Source of the DNA: Engraulis encrasicolus
Lineage: Eukaryota; Chordata; Actinopteri; Clupeiformes; Engraulidae
Assembly: GCF_034702125.1 (NCBI RefSeq)
Contig: NC_085878.1
Coordinates: 19,671,088 to 19,735,087 of the forward strand
DNA length: 64,000 bases
Direction: 5' to 3'
A model generated the notes under the pieces. The model searched no databases and had not been told where the DNA came from. It saw only the letters and a program-made list of their open reading frames with translations. Below are positions 10,919-22,951 of this stretch, piece by piece; within the stretch, counting starts at the first letter, position 1, and every line of letters begins with the position of its first letter. The position numbers and the translations under genes were made by a program.

Positions 10919-11210
10919 CCTTTTATGATGGCTTCTCACTTGTTTGTTGTGACTACTTTTCTCACACACTAGATTTGAGTGATCTATCCATGTTTTATGC
11001 TCGTCACAGATACTACTACAGACAGAAGAGAACAACATTGTGGCATTGCGTTTACCAAGATTTCAACCTTTTACTCAATCAGGTTTCAAAAGGTGACTAC
11101 CGGTATGCTAGTCTCATTAAAGGGTGAGACAACCCAGATGTTAAAACACAATTTTCCCCGACATGTTCTGGATGATAAAGGAGGACACAGCTATTACACA
11201 TACAATTCTT

Positions 11211-11216
11211 TTTATT
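11211..11216 (-). terminator. Polyadenylation signal of the YqaJ gene
   Basis: TTTATT on the + strand gives AATAAA on the - strand, about 50 bases beyond the end of the nuclease frame at 11264. The two convergent genes thus end about 300 bases apart, leaving a short spacer (10919-11210) with no other feature. Confidence 0.6.
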
Positions 11217-12495
11217 ATCTTCTTACTGTGCAACCATGAGTACATAGGAACAAGTTAGTAAGACTAAGTAATTAAGGTTTTTTTTGGGGCATTGCATAGT
11301 TTCCTACAGCTTGGACACAGCCACTGTTTTGGTACCCTTTTCAGCTGGAGGCAGGTTTGGTGGAACCTCTTCACGGCACAGAACCCTGAGGCACAAACGA
11401 GCATGTTCCCTGCCGCAGGTGCACGGCAGTAGCACCACTGTTGCTGGGGATCGGAGTCAGCAGTTGGTTGTTTAGGTGCAGAAAACCATTTTCCTAACAA
11501 CTCTGGGATAATACATTTTGTGAAGAAGGCACGAGCGAGTTCAAGTTGTACTTGAAAGAATTCTGAGTCGAATGCAATGCGTTCTACAAAGAGTTCCTTT
11601 TCCGTCCACAGAATAAAATCACAGTAATCACATTTTGTGACAAATAGCTGCATCTGGACTTGGTAGAAGTATGGATGGTCTCGCTTGACTTAAATTTTTC
11701 CGTCAACATTTTTTTCTAGGCAAAAGTGTCCACCAGAATCTACAGCTTCACTCACAGACAAGTCCTTTGCTGAAAATGGGCATTTGATTTCTATTACCCC
11801 TGTGCCACAGCAGCTACAGGACACATACCCATCAGGTGAGGCCCCGATAAATGGGTGCTGAGTAGAAATTCTGAATCCGGCTGGTCGCACCAGGACATCT
11901 GTGTGTGATAGTCGATGCTGCATTTCGTAATAACTTCTGGCCAGTTCTTCATTCTTGCATCCCCATCTGAAGAAACAATGTAAATATTAGTTTTGAACAA
12001 TAGTAATGCCACCCCACATTGCTACCTCCCTGGACTTTACAAATGTTTACTGCTGTACTTCTGCTCTTCTTTTTTTTTGAAAGAATAGCCTATTACCTAC
12101 TGCATTTACCCTCTCTGTTTGCATTTACCTCACACTCATTTTCTTGTACACCATATGGACTGTTAAAGAATTAGAAGAGACTACATACTGCACACCCTAT
12201 TTCACTTCACAGGGAAATTCCAGCTGATTTCAACATGCAGTTGCAATGGTCATACGCACACTACCCTGGACTTTTCCATGCTTTCCTGGAGATGTGGCAT
12301 TTACATCATCCCACATGATACTGCTGTATTGTAAAGTGTCAGCTGACGCACATGTCACAATAATATATCAAATGCATACGCCCATCACTTTTTGGGATGA
12401 TGAGCATCAGCCTTGCATCAACAAAGGCAGAAACGTATGGGATGCTATTTGGAGTGTGTTATAATATTCAGCTGCATGTTGACATTGGCTGGAAT

Positions 12496-15257
12496 CAGGG
12501 GTGATAGCAGTCCGGCGCCGCGCCGGAAATCCGGCGTAGCGTGGCTGTAGAAAAAAATTAAATAATAATTTCCCCAAAATTAATAAAATAATAAACTATC
12601 GCGTAGGCCTTCATTAATGTATGGTGAAAATAAATGAGCGCGCAACAGCCTGTTGTAAGAGACGCGAAAGGAACCCAAATGAGCAGCAGCCCATAATTGT
12701 ATCATCCCGACATCTTACTGAAAAATGTATCAATTTGTTACGTCTTGCTCTTGAGTCACTCACCACATCACTGGCGGCAGTCTTCTAGTTCTAGTGAAAG
12801 GAGAAGTAGATTGGCTGTCAGTATTCACAGTAAAGAGAGTTCTAGGCCCCTACTGGTTACCCTTCTCAGATATTTTCACTGTCGACGGAGGCAAATCCAA
12901 AAATGGCATCTCGTTATACTGAAGAAACTGAAGAAAGTAGGCTAATAGGCCAAGTCTAGACCATTTGGATTCCGATAAAAATTAGCAACTATTGTTAGCA
13001 CAAATCCACATGGCTTGCTAGTTGTGATGGGTGTGTTGAACCGTGTGGATGTCAGTGGAATACTAGTGAAATTCTGTGATCAAGAAAACGTTTGAAGGTA
13101 AGGCCATTTAGTTATTAATTTGCCCACTGTGGCATGTTGGCTTGGGCCCGAATGATTTTGCCTTGCGCAGGTTACTCCAAAAACCTGACCATAAACGGCT
13201 TATTGATGCGCATAAACGGGCTCAGTGAGAGTTTGAAATAGGTTCGTCTATTTTCCTCATTTATGTGCGCTAAATGACTGCGCAATGTTGACAAACTTTG
13301 ATGGAGATGGACGTTCTTTCAAAAAAAGTCTGTATGCTCAAAACGGTAGGCTATGCTATGCCCGTCATGATACTTTTTTTCTAGGTGTAGTGCGTAAATG
13401 TGGTCTGCATTGGAATAGCGGCTACCATTGCGACATGTCCAAATGACAATGGAATGCTTGGATCGCTAATGTTTGGCAAGCCTAGTTAGCCTACACCCCT
13501 TGTAGGCTAGTGTGAGCTGAGTTCGTGGATTTTGGTCTACTGTTGATTGAGGGATGGTGTTTTGCGTCATTCCTGACAAACCACGTGTCAAACTGATTTC
13601 AGGGAGATGTTTATATTAGTTATGCTGACTAAACCAACGCGCTCTGTGAAAACCCCCAAACAGCCTCGCACAGGTTCACACAGCCTTTCTCTCTCGCGCG
13701 CTCCCTGTCGTAGCCCTTCTGCGTAATCGAATCCAGTTATTCCACGCACGATGCACAGGTTGTATTGTCTGCACGCTCTGGGCTACTTAATCCCTACTCT
13801 CGGGCAGGGGGCAATTGTCAATATCAGACTCTCATGAACTTCAAATACTTGGCTTGCGTTCATGTGGCCACCACGGTGTCACCTAGACATGCAGTGAATG
13901 TTCATCTTATCTTCACGCCCTGTGCTATTTTCATGTAGCTTAATTCGGTCCTGTCTTTGTTTTTGTTGCTTTCTGTTATCTTTTCAACTCGTACATTGTA
14001 ATGGGCGTGTGTACACGCGAGTGATTTTCATGTATTTTAATTGACTACAACCCAATGCGAAAGTCGCGCAGTAGTCACACAGGCTATATATACTGTCCTG
14101 TCCGTAATAACCACTAGTTCTGTCATCCGTGGAGTCGATATATGCGATGTGAACGTGGGCCTGCATGTAGCCAATCATGCGCTTGTGCCCTAAATATCAT
14201 GTACCGGTAATTAAAGGGCGTTTCCCTACAACGGAAAGGCAGGGGTTATAGCACAGCCCTTAAACAATCTGTGGTTATAGGTAGACCATGGGGCCACGAG
14301 TAGGCTATCTAAACGTATGTCCAGTAGCCTATACAAGTTATATGAGCAATGTCCCAATGAAAATGAAACTTATCAGCTTGCAGCAAATGTCATGTCATTT
14401 AAAAGTATTGCTCAATTAATTGGTAATCACCTCCTCTATTTTGGACAGAGTGTAGTTACTGTACTTTGGAGTAGTATTGCCTCCTACTGACCTGTCTTGG
14501 TATGGCTGCTACATATGTAGCTTTCAGTTAATTCAATGTGGTAAAATATGCACCATGTTTTCAGAAATGCATTCTGGTGTTGAAATGTTGCATTGGTTCA
14601 ATACCCACCTCAATAACTTTAGTGCAACATCACAAGTCATGGGTGAGTCATGGGTGAGCGGTTAGGGCGTCAGACTTGCATCCCAGAGGTTGCCGGTTCG
14701 ACTCCCGACCCGCCAGGTTGGTGGGGGGAGTAATCAACCAGTGCTCTCCCCCATCCTCCTCCATGACTGAGGTACCCTGAGCATGGTACCGTCCCACCGC
14801 ACTGCTCCCCATGGGGCGCCACTGAGGGCTGCCCCCTTGCACGGGTGAGGCATAAATGGAATTTCGTTGTGTGCAGTGTTCACTTGTGTGCTGTGGAGTG
14901 CTGTGCCACAATGACAATGGGCGTTGGAGTTTCCAAATGGGCTTTCACAAGCCTAGAATGCATTTCTAACTGCATACGTTGGTATTCGTTTTTACAGCTA
15001 GAATTGAACGTGGTGGTCAGTTTCTTTCAGCCAAGTGCTGTAGCCTACCAACAGGGAAATGATCTGTGTTTTCGTGAATAACACTATAGAAATAATGCAA
15101 AAATGAAAACATTATCTTAAATGTTTGAATAATGTGTTTGAATAATATTAAGGCCTACATTACGTCTCATATGCAGTATGTCCCGTCGTCCCCCGGCCCC
15201 CCCTCCCCGACCAGGAAAAAAGTTCAGGCTCAGGATTTTTTTTCACTATCACCCCTG
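12496..15257. mobile_element. DNA transposon in intron 3 of the YqaJ gene, hAT-like ends
   Basis: Ends are CAGGGGTGATAG at 12496 and its inverse CTATCACCCCTG ending at 15257. The flanks share TGGAAT (12490-12495 and 15258-15263), a 6-bp duplication; some hAT lineages make fewer than 8 bp, so the superfamily is likely but not certain. The left sub-terminal region has a small GC palindrome (CCGGCGCCGCGCCGG). No transposase is recognisable in the 2.76 kb. A SINE lies within it at about 14637-14944. The short frames at 12697, 13984 and 14477 show nothing familiar. Confidence 0.75.
14637..14944 (+). mobile_element. tRNA-derived SINE
   Basis: The 5' part has a polymerase III A-box-like stretch (GGTGAGCGGTTAGGG) and a B box (GGTTCGACTCC) at tRNA-like spacing, followed by a tRNA-unrelated body ending near GGCGTTGGAGTTTCC. 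Near-matching flanks TCACAAG (14630-14636 and 14945-14951) look like the target duplication. GTCATGGGTGA is repeated at the 5' edge. The body resembles SINEs I recall from herring-like fish, but this is memory only. It is nested in the transposon at 12496-15257. Confidence 0.8.
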
Positions 15258-16864
15258 TGGAATTATCTATGCTCATGAATACCTGGTAGCCTCACTGGTG
15301 AAAACATGGGACTTTGGGTAACAAATCTGTCTCATGAGAGACACTGCTGGCTTTCTGATGTCTGTTCTGGTTGCTGCTCTGAAGGTAGATCCTGTCACCC
15401 TACCACTCCTCTGATCGTACCAAATTCTGGATTTGGACTGAGCTTGGGTCTCCTCCTCTACAATATCACTCTGAAGAAAACATGGCAATCCAAATAGTTA
15501 CTAATTTACATTGCAAATTAGCACACACAGTACACGTGCACATAACATAGTAGATATTACATTTCAATCATTAGTTCAAAAAAAGAAAAGAATATGTTCT
15601 GTACCTGTTCTTCAGTGACAGCCAAGTCATCAAATATTCCTTCTGCCTGTTCTTGTAGCTCAGCCAGGCTCAGGTCTCTTGCCTTCTTGTCGTACAAACT
15701 GGTGAGGGGTTCGGGTAAATCCAGCTTGACAGCCTTGGGTATATAAGATGTGGCATAACCGGGAACAACTGACAGGACGGCAGGTCTGCAGGACTTCCCA
15801 TCTTGAGTGTGGCACTGAGAAAGGTTCTTGTAGAGTTGAGCTTGCTCGGCAGCAGTCAGGGGTGGGAAAGATGGTGGCGCAGAGGTACCCTTGGTGGAAT
15901 TACCCTTCTTGTTTTTTTGACTGCTGTTGAATATGATGTCCTTGCCCTGCTGGTACTCCACATTCTTCGCAGCATCCTCACTGGGAGAGGCCCACTTGCA
16001 CTTTTTAGACGTGCAGCTGATCTCCTCGTGCCTTGCATTGTTTTTCTCCCACAGTCTGAAGAGCACAGCTGACACATGAGAGCAGCTCTCCCCGAGTCCC
16101 GCTGTACAGTTGCAGTGTGCTCCTAATACGACACCGTCACTCCTCACCACCACCCATGGCTTTAGCTGACTGTCATTCAGCCGTTGGGAGTGATTGACCT
16201 ATGAAATTAAAAAAATATATATAACTACAGGTTGAAAACCCCAGCCTCTTTGGTTGAGTACGTTAGAAAATACAAACTTAGCAAGTTACATATGCATTGC
16301 AGTAGCTACCCAAGATAAACAAACATGGTAGGCTACTGTGACACTGCTGCAGCTAGCAAAGCTAATAAACAAACAATGCTAACTAACACTGACTATTTGA
16401 CACTGACTGATAATTTAATACTTACCCTTGCAGTGATGATGCCGCAGTTTTTGGATGCAATACTCCACAGCTGAATGTGCGTGACGAAGCCGGACTGACA
16501 CCATTTATACGCCTCCAAGCTTTTATACGCTCTGAGTGAGTCCCCAGAGTAAACGGATGGGAAGTTTACCAGATAGCTGTGGATGTCAGCATAGCGCAAG
16601 TCGGGTAAATCATCTTCAGGGCAGGATGAGATGCTCTTGAAAAGCACACCGGGTGCATTATAAGGGTCGCTAATGTTTAATCTTTGTAATTTTGTTGTAT
16701 AAAGCCGAATTTCACTGGAATTAAAATGAGATGTGTACTCGCTCTGTTTAAAATCGCTGGCGCCGCCACTGGTCGTCATGTTTACTGCCAAGATGGCGTC
16801 TGACAACCAGAATTTTGCCGAAAGTCACGTGACGCAGGAACTCAATATAGGACTAAATATAACC

Positions 16865-17425
16865 AGCGATCTCCTTCTCTTAGACCCATAGACATGTGTT
16901 TGGGCTTGTTCGAAAGCTGCGAATCTTAGCTTTACACATGTTTTTACGGAACGTTTTTATGTTCTTTCAATCCAAAGTTATATAACTTTAAGCGGCCGCT
17001 GTTTCAAGTGAAAAAATAGCGCTTTCCAACCATTTTTTTTACCTCCTCATTTTGTTTTCGAACAGACAGCGCTCTCCTTAACCTAGACCTACAGACATGT
17101 GTTAGGGCTTGTTCGAAAGCTGAGATTCTTAGCTTTTTACAGGTTTTCACGGAACGTTTTTATGTTCTTTCAATCCAAAGTTACATAACTTTAAGCGGCC
17201 GCTGTTTCAAGCGAAAAAATAGCGCTTTCCAACCATTTTTTTTATCTCGTCTTTTTTTTCCGAACAGCCAGCGATCACCTTAACCTAGACCTACAGACAT
17301 GTGTTAGGGTTTGTTCAAAAGCTGAGATTCTTAGCTTTTTACAGTTTTTTACGGCACGTGTTTATGTTAAATCCAAAGTTATTTAACTTTAAGCGGTCGC
17401 CACTTCAAGTAAAAAATGGCGTTGT
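16865..17425. repeat. Tandem array, about 203-bp unit, 2.8 copies
   Basis: Units start at 16865, 17068 and 17270 (AGCGATCTCC, AGCGCTCTCC, AGCGATCACC), giving periods of 203 and 202. Shared landmarks are AGACATGTGTT, ATTCTTAGCTTT, CACGGAACGTTTTTATG, GCGGCCGC (copies 1 and 2) and AGCGCTTTCCAACC. The array begins only about 15 bases right of the two-gene transposon's terminal repeat. No coding content is seen. Confidence 0.9.
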
Positions 17426-19856
17426 TCTCCAGCCGGATAGAGAGGAAATCTTTTTTGTCATGGCTGTGTTCTTTGTTCCCTCGAATAAACCAGTTGTCTT
17501 TTTCATTCGAAATTTTCATTTTTACATTTAATTTGATATCAGCAAATTCACCATCCCTCTGCAGGTTCGTAGGCTATATGAAGATATGTGCAATGAAAAG
17601 GGCTACTTTAGTGTGCCCTATTTTGCATGGTGGTAAAAAAAAAACCGACTTCTCACAAGGAGGAGGCGTGGAGCTTTGGAAATAGCGTGATTTTAAAATA
17701 ATAGCTATAATAGGCTAATCAACTCCTTGGCCAAGGACTGGAGTTAGGCTACCTACTTTAAAGAACATGATAATTGCTTGAGCAAATTTTCTCTGTCTAG
17801 GCTGTAAAAACTGCCGACAGAAAAGCGATGTTGATTTTTAAAGTGCGTGGGTGGGGATAGGTGTTTGCACATGCCGGTAAACCCTAACACAGGCAACATG
17901 TAGCCTAGTGGAACTCAGCTCCGCACGCCTCGAACCACGTCTTTCGCGATTCTATAATCGCCCCTGTTTGAGCCCTGTTTGAGCTGATGATGGGTGTGTA
18001 TGGGTGGAGTAAATGCAAAAAGAAAACGAAACCACGCCCCAGCAGTGCGCAGCCCCGTTCTAACAGGGCTAGTCGAAAAGGGGCTTTTGTTTGAGGTCAC
18101 GATGGTGGAGCCTATCTTGAGGTTGATGTTGTGACTGATATTTCCAATTACCATCTCACAGGCACGCAGGCACACACACACACACACACACACACAATGT
18201 GACTTACTTTGAGCAGAGTGGTAGCGCTATCCTCTCTTTAGTACACCCTGTGTGTTTCTCCAAGCTGAACCTCATCTCACCTCCTGTTAGCATCTAGTTC
18301 TTCTAAATTTGCACACTAGCAAAGCCATTAATATCGCCACGTAACGGCAGTCAATTCACCACTAAAACTCCACCAGCTATTATGGTTGACATGTAGGATC
18401 TGTTGCGAGCCAGCTGGTTTCTTTGCGCTTTTCTAAACCTCGCCACATGGCTTCATATACTAAATGTACCTTGGGAGCTGCATGCTTGCATCCTTTGTCG
18501 GTTTCGATTGCATGTTTCCAATCGCCAAATCCGTTCAGAGAGTAGGTTGACAGATTTGAATCTTCTGCGAACATAACAAACACCTGCATTCTTTTCAATG
18601 GAATTCTCGAGTCAGTCCTTGTTCACATTAGCCTGGCGAGAAGCCAGACTTTAATACTTCTTTCCATTCGTTTTCTCCGAAACGTCTGCGTCTGACTCGT
18701 CAGGCTATGTTCACATACCAGCTGGAGGAAAATTAGCATCTTTTCCAAACCAAAAGATCTCACGGGGTATTTTTTCCCCAGCAAAAACCTGATAAGGTAT
18801 ATCCGTGCCGAGCTAATTCACAGACAATAGGTAGTTGATCTGTTAGTGCGCTCCTCTTCGTGGTCGCTGGGTCCAGCTGGCATGGTCAGGATCCATAGAG
18901 TTAGATTCGAAATTGGTCCAGGGTTTTCTTCCAACGACGACACCATGTCTTAGTTTATCCAACGTTACCAGTATATCCATATTTAGGTAAGCACAAAAAC
19001 TAGCATGTATGCTGCTCGCAAAAACTCACACTTAACTTCCTTCCACAAATGCGTTAGCCTATGGTTACTGTGAAACACTGAGATTTTACATATAGACAAA
19101 CTTTCCAACAAACGCACACGGTTTTAATAGGATATATTTGATGATTATGTTACACTATATGTTTTAACCCCAAAAAATTGCAATAAAAATGAAAGAAGGA
19201 TTTTATTTATCTATTATTTATTCCAGATCTGTGATCTGGCTTGGATGGGTAGGGCGACGATGTGGGGGATTAGCCACACCCAATCAGTGTCCATGTATTG
19301 AAATCGTTTCATTTTGACCAATTGGGGGGCCCCTGGGAGATAGGGGGCGGGGGATCAGCGTCTATGTATTTAATTCATTTTTAGCTTATGAATATAAATA
19401 AGTTCTTTTCGTTTTGACCAATTTGGGGCCCCCTTGCAAGGCAGGGGGCGTGGGGGCCCTATGGCTTCAGCCATATGAAGCCTGTGCGGTAATTGGGGTC
19501 AGAACCAAGACCCTACATTGGTGACACTAAGGTTATAACATAGGCTACACTTACATACATTAAACCAAAGGTCTCTCTCTCTCTCTCTTGGTGGTTGATT
19601 TCGCTCATGCTCATCACATGTGCCATAGCTGAGTGGTAAAGAACACACATTTAAGAGTAGCTGAAGAGTCACGTATTAAGAGTCAGTAATTGTCTTAGCT
19701 AGAGCAGACAAATAGGAAAAGAGTCCAGATAAAAGTGCAGGTGGAGGGGTGGGATTTGGTGGATCAGCAGAGGAGAAGTGTGAAGTTAAGTGTGTATGAG
19801 CGGCGGGTTGGTTTATACGGTCTAGTCACCTATGACAATCTCTTTCTGCGCCTTTC
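17426..19856. other. Non-coding stretch with minor repeats
   Basis: No gene is recognisable. It holds a short CA run (about 18173-18196), a small inverted pair around 18640-18720 (GCCTGGCGAGAAGCCAGAC...GACTCGTCAGGC), and two related blocks at about 19295-19350 and 19405-19465 containing TTTTGACCAATT and GGGGGC runs. Short open frames here look accidental. Confidence 0.5.
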
Positions 19857-20118
19857 TTGTTTCTGACCAGTCCACTTCATTGTCCAGATGTACCCCCAGT
19901 TACTTGTATGTGCAGACTAGACAGTCTTCCTATCGACAGGAACCAGGGGTGGGGTGGTCTGCCTGAAGTCAGCCGCTGGTGTCCTGCACCATTTGACAAT
20001 GTTCTCCATCAGTCCTCTGAACTCCCCCTCCTGCCCAGCTTTCATACATCCCATCCCACAATGGCGGTGTCGTCTGAGAACTTTTGCATGTGGCAGTTGT
20101 AGCTAAAGTTAGTGGTAT

Positions 20119-20366
20119 TGTAACCGAGTGGCAAGGCCAGGAGCAGTTTTACATTTTAAATTGTCAAAGTTTATATTACTTCAAAACAAGACTACGCCAC
20201 CCTGGGAGAATATTAGGAACTGCAGCCCAGGGACTGCACAAGAACCACAGGTTTAATCCCCACACAAGTTCTATTGCATTTAAAAGAGTAGACGTGGATT
20301 CCGTAACAAAAATATATTTATTGACAATTCACATTTAGACATTAAAATCAGTTGGATGTTCCCCCA

Positions 20367-20438
<72 letters not shown>

Positions 20439-21656
20439 GCTCGCTCATTCCCATGCACAGGCGCACACACACTGATATACACAAGTCTGGGTACTAGGAT
20501 GTCCAACCCAGTGCAGGTGCAAATATGCAGTCAGCAAACAGATTATTAACAATACCTAGTCTGAGGAATGTCCAACAAATGCAGTTTACAAACTGTACAA
20601 TGGCCTCATTCATGAGGAAAAATACATGCAGCATGCAGATTGTGAATCACACTACGGATGAGCACCGCAAACAGGAGGTGTAGGACTAAGAACTAAAATA
20701 AACAAACACAAAAACACCAACGAAATAAAAGAAAATACATGGTTAACTGTGTATTCCACTGACTAAGTTTGCAGTCAAGGAGTTGCTGCTGTTGTAGAGG
20801 CTATTAGGCCGTGCTCTCACCACGACACATTTCACAAGACGCTCACTCATACAGTCTTCAGCACTCACGCACACATGTATTTCTCATATTTACTGAACGC
20901 GGTCACAGGCAGGCGTCACACACTCCGGTTGTGGCTAGCCCACAGCGATGAACCACCGACCCGCTCTGTTGCAGAACCACTGCGTTGTGCGCAGTTCAAG
21001 TGGGAACAAAGCAGCAACAATCGTGGAGATGACTTGGCCCACAGCTACATCAGCGCACCTACAAACAGAGTATAACTTCAATGTAAATGGGCATTTACAC
21101 CATTTCTGACAAAGAGAAGGGGGTTACAAGGGTGTTACAAGCTCATACTCACGTTCAGATGTAACATAGGAGAGGCACACATTACAGACCACCGTGCAGG
21201 TGGAGATTCGCATACCCAGGTTACAACAATAAAACACCAATTTAGAAACAAGCCCAACGGTACAAGAAGCGCCAAGTAATTATAATGGCATCGCGGGGGG
21301 GTGCCTTCTTGAACCAGCAGGAAAGGAGCTCAAAGTGATACATGATGAGCAGTGCAACAACCAGGCGTGTAGATGCAACAGGTGGATGGATGATCTTGCC
21401 CATGGCGGAGCGCGTTAATACTCCAAGCTACACTCCACAACAGACAGCCCACGAATAGCTGGAAAAGCCCGTTTACCGGTCACAATTCCTCGTGGCTTCT
21501 CCATGAATGGAAGAGGAAACGCACGCCGCCCATCCACAATTCCTGCCAGCTTCGTAAATGCCGCCATCCCAGCTGGGTTTGATCAGCTGACTAATCAGCT
21601 GACCCAGACGTACAACGCACGCCACTTGATTAGGGCAAGATCACTACCTTGCTACA
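20119..21656. mobile_element. Probable solo LTR, 1.5 kb
   Basis: The insert starts TGTAACC and ends GCTACA, the TG...CA form of LTRs, and is flanked by a 4-bp GTAT duplication (20115-20118, 21657-21660). It interrupts the LINE remnant precisely. No coding frame for gag or pol is present. A 70-bp CA run (20368-20436) lies inside. Direct comparison to a full-length element would be needed to name the family. Confidence 0.6.
20368..20436. repeat. (CA)n microsatellite
   Basis: About 35 uninterrupted CA units inside the putative solo LTR. Confidence 0.95.
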
Positions 21657-21980
21657 GTATACACTAAACACTGGGGAGAGCACCGTCCCTTGTGGAGCTC
21701 AAGTGCAACTGACAACACTCTCTGATGTGAAGTTATCAGGTAGTCTGTAATCTAAGTAACCAGCTCTGTTTACACTCCCATCTGCAGCAGTGTGTCTCTC
21801 AATAGGAGTGGCTGAGTTGTGTTGAAGGCACTGGAGAAAAAACCCATGATTCTCACAGCACTGCCTCCTTTGTCCAGGTGAGAGTGTAACCTATGTAGGA
21901 GACACAGGATAGCCTCCCACTCCCACATGTTCTTTGTCGGCAAACTGAAGGGTCCAGTGCATGGCAGACCTGGGTCTTGA

Positions 21981-22951
21981 GCTGATTTAAGAAATGATCA
22001 TTAATGTAAATCAATGAATAGTCAGTTAATGATACAAAGGGAAGAGAATATTGGCTTTGATGTTGATGTCCTTTAGACTTTCAAAATCCATAAGGTAAAG
22101 ACTTTAGGGATTTGTTATGTAATGAATAATACTCTTTCCCACATTTCATTTACATATGCGAACAGTTATATGAAAGTAGCAAAAATCTTTTGTTGTTGAT
22201 GTGTGCTTTGCAATTTTTCAGTAGGAGTCACAGCGCATGGCGTAATGCGAAGAGGGGAGACTTAATGCTCGCATATAGAGTTAATTTCCTCTCCCTCACT
22301 ATAATTTTACGAAATAGGTCCCTTCAAAGGTTACTATCCCGTGTGTCCCACACTATCCCACATATCTACACTATAAAAGACATGCTCCTTCATAAAATTA
22401 TATGTTTCTTGCTAAAAAAAGACCATCTATGCACAATAGAGGTTCCCAGATGGATGTGTGTTCATATCCCTTATGCGTGCAATTCTTACAAAGATGAACT
22501 AAAACAAGAATTTGTAATTTGATTTAATCTTTAGAATTAAATCAACACATTCACTTTATTGTTATTGCAATATTATTGCATTTGCATTTGCTGGTGCATT
22601 TGCAATACTTCAAGACAATAGACATTTTACAACACAAATTTCCTAACACCACACAGAGAAACTCCTGAGTGGAGCTCTATATTAAGGCAGATACAAGGTA
22701 GGAAAATAGACCTCTATCACAGCCAATATGATGCCAAATGTATTGCAGTAAGCTTTACTTTAGACAACACCTGTGAGGTCTGTGGGATTCATGAACTGGA
22801 CAGCTGAGGATCTCCATGCATATTGCCCAGACCTCGTACCCTGGAGAGTGAAACAAGACGCACAATTCCACTGTCTTCTCAGACAGCCGGATAATATTGC
22901 AGAGGAGCATATTTGTTTTCCAACAAATTATCCTTACATGTGAATGCCATT
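21981..22951. other. 3' flank of NITR gene A
   Basis: No coding region is supported. TTTATT at about 22556-22561 gives an AATAAA on the - strand, about 390 bases after the stop codon of gene A, and is a plausible polyadenylation signal. AT-rich stretches fill the rest. Confidence 0.5.

Larger units (their letters stand above)
11264..16779 (-). pseudogene. YqaJ-type nuclease with SWIM and PHD-like zinc fingers, one in-frame stop
   Basis: Four exons on the - strand with canonical sites and matching phases: 16779-16426, 16198-15605, 15470-15283 and 11966-11264, about 612 codons in all. Exon 2 has a SWIM finger (HCNCTAGLGESCSHV, CxCx7CxH). Exons 3 and 4 make the YqaJ/lambda-exonuclease fold: WYDQRSGRVTGS, WGCKNEE, GASPDG (metal-binding Asp), VIEIKCP (ExK) and FYQVQMQL. 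The C-terminus has a PHD-like Cys/His set (WCYC, CASGFC, RFHQTC, WLCPSC). A TAA at 11690-11692 interrupts exon 4 between the ExK and QxQ motifs, so a full nuclease is not made. The ATG at 16779 is preferred to an upstream TTG because it is the first ATG in frame. A 2.8-kb transposon (12496-15257) sits in intron 3. As the transposase partner it may trim or protect DNA ends, but that role is inferred. Confidence 0.85.
2102..16847 (+). mobile_element. Two-gene DNA transposon, ISL2EU/IS4EU-like (THAP-DDE transposase plus YqaJ nuclease)
   Basis: The left end at 2102-2116 (TATTGAGTTCCTGCG) is repeated exactly, inverted, at 16833-16847. Sub-terminal similarity continues inwards (TTGGCAGTAA near both ends). 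The hexamer TAGGAC occurs at 2095-2100 and 16848-16853 and may be part of the target duplication, although one extra C lies between it and the left end. Between the ends are two convergent genes: a THAP/DDE transposase on + (exons 2256-10894) and a YqaJ nuclease on - (exons 16779-11264). Their 3' ends are about 370 bases apart. Removing the nested insertions (3247-9905 plus one copy of its 8-bp duplication, and 12496-15257) leaves an element of about 5.3 kb. From memory, Repbase ISL2EU/IS4EU families encode this protein pair; I cannot check this here. The transposase is broken by the hAT and the nuclease has one in-frame stop, so this copy is dead. Confidence 0.8.
19857..21980 (-). mobile_element. 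Degraded Rex1/L2-like LINE remnant split by a solo LTR
   Basis: On the - strand, 21980-21657 carries broken reverse-transcriptase motifs (SSAFNTTQP and GTVLSPVFSVYT-like pieces) and 20118-19857 continues with NCHMQKFSDDTAIV, the DD active-site box. Stops and frame changes are numerous. The two pieces abut in the conserved domain order when the LTR at 20119-21656 is removed, so they were one copy. It resembles the better preserved LINE at 32010-35463. Confidence 0.75.

Noticed and set aside
10979..11239. Additional + strand gene between the transposase and the nuclease
   Set aside because: The frame overlaps the 3' flanks of both convergent genes and shows no domain.
14640..14715. A tRNA gene
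   Set aside because: The A- and B-box-like pieces belong to a SINE with a long tRNA-unrelated body and do not fold as an intact tRNA.
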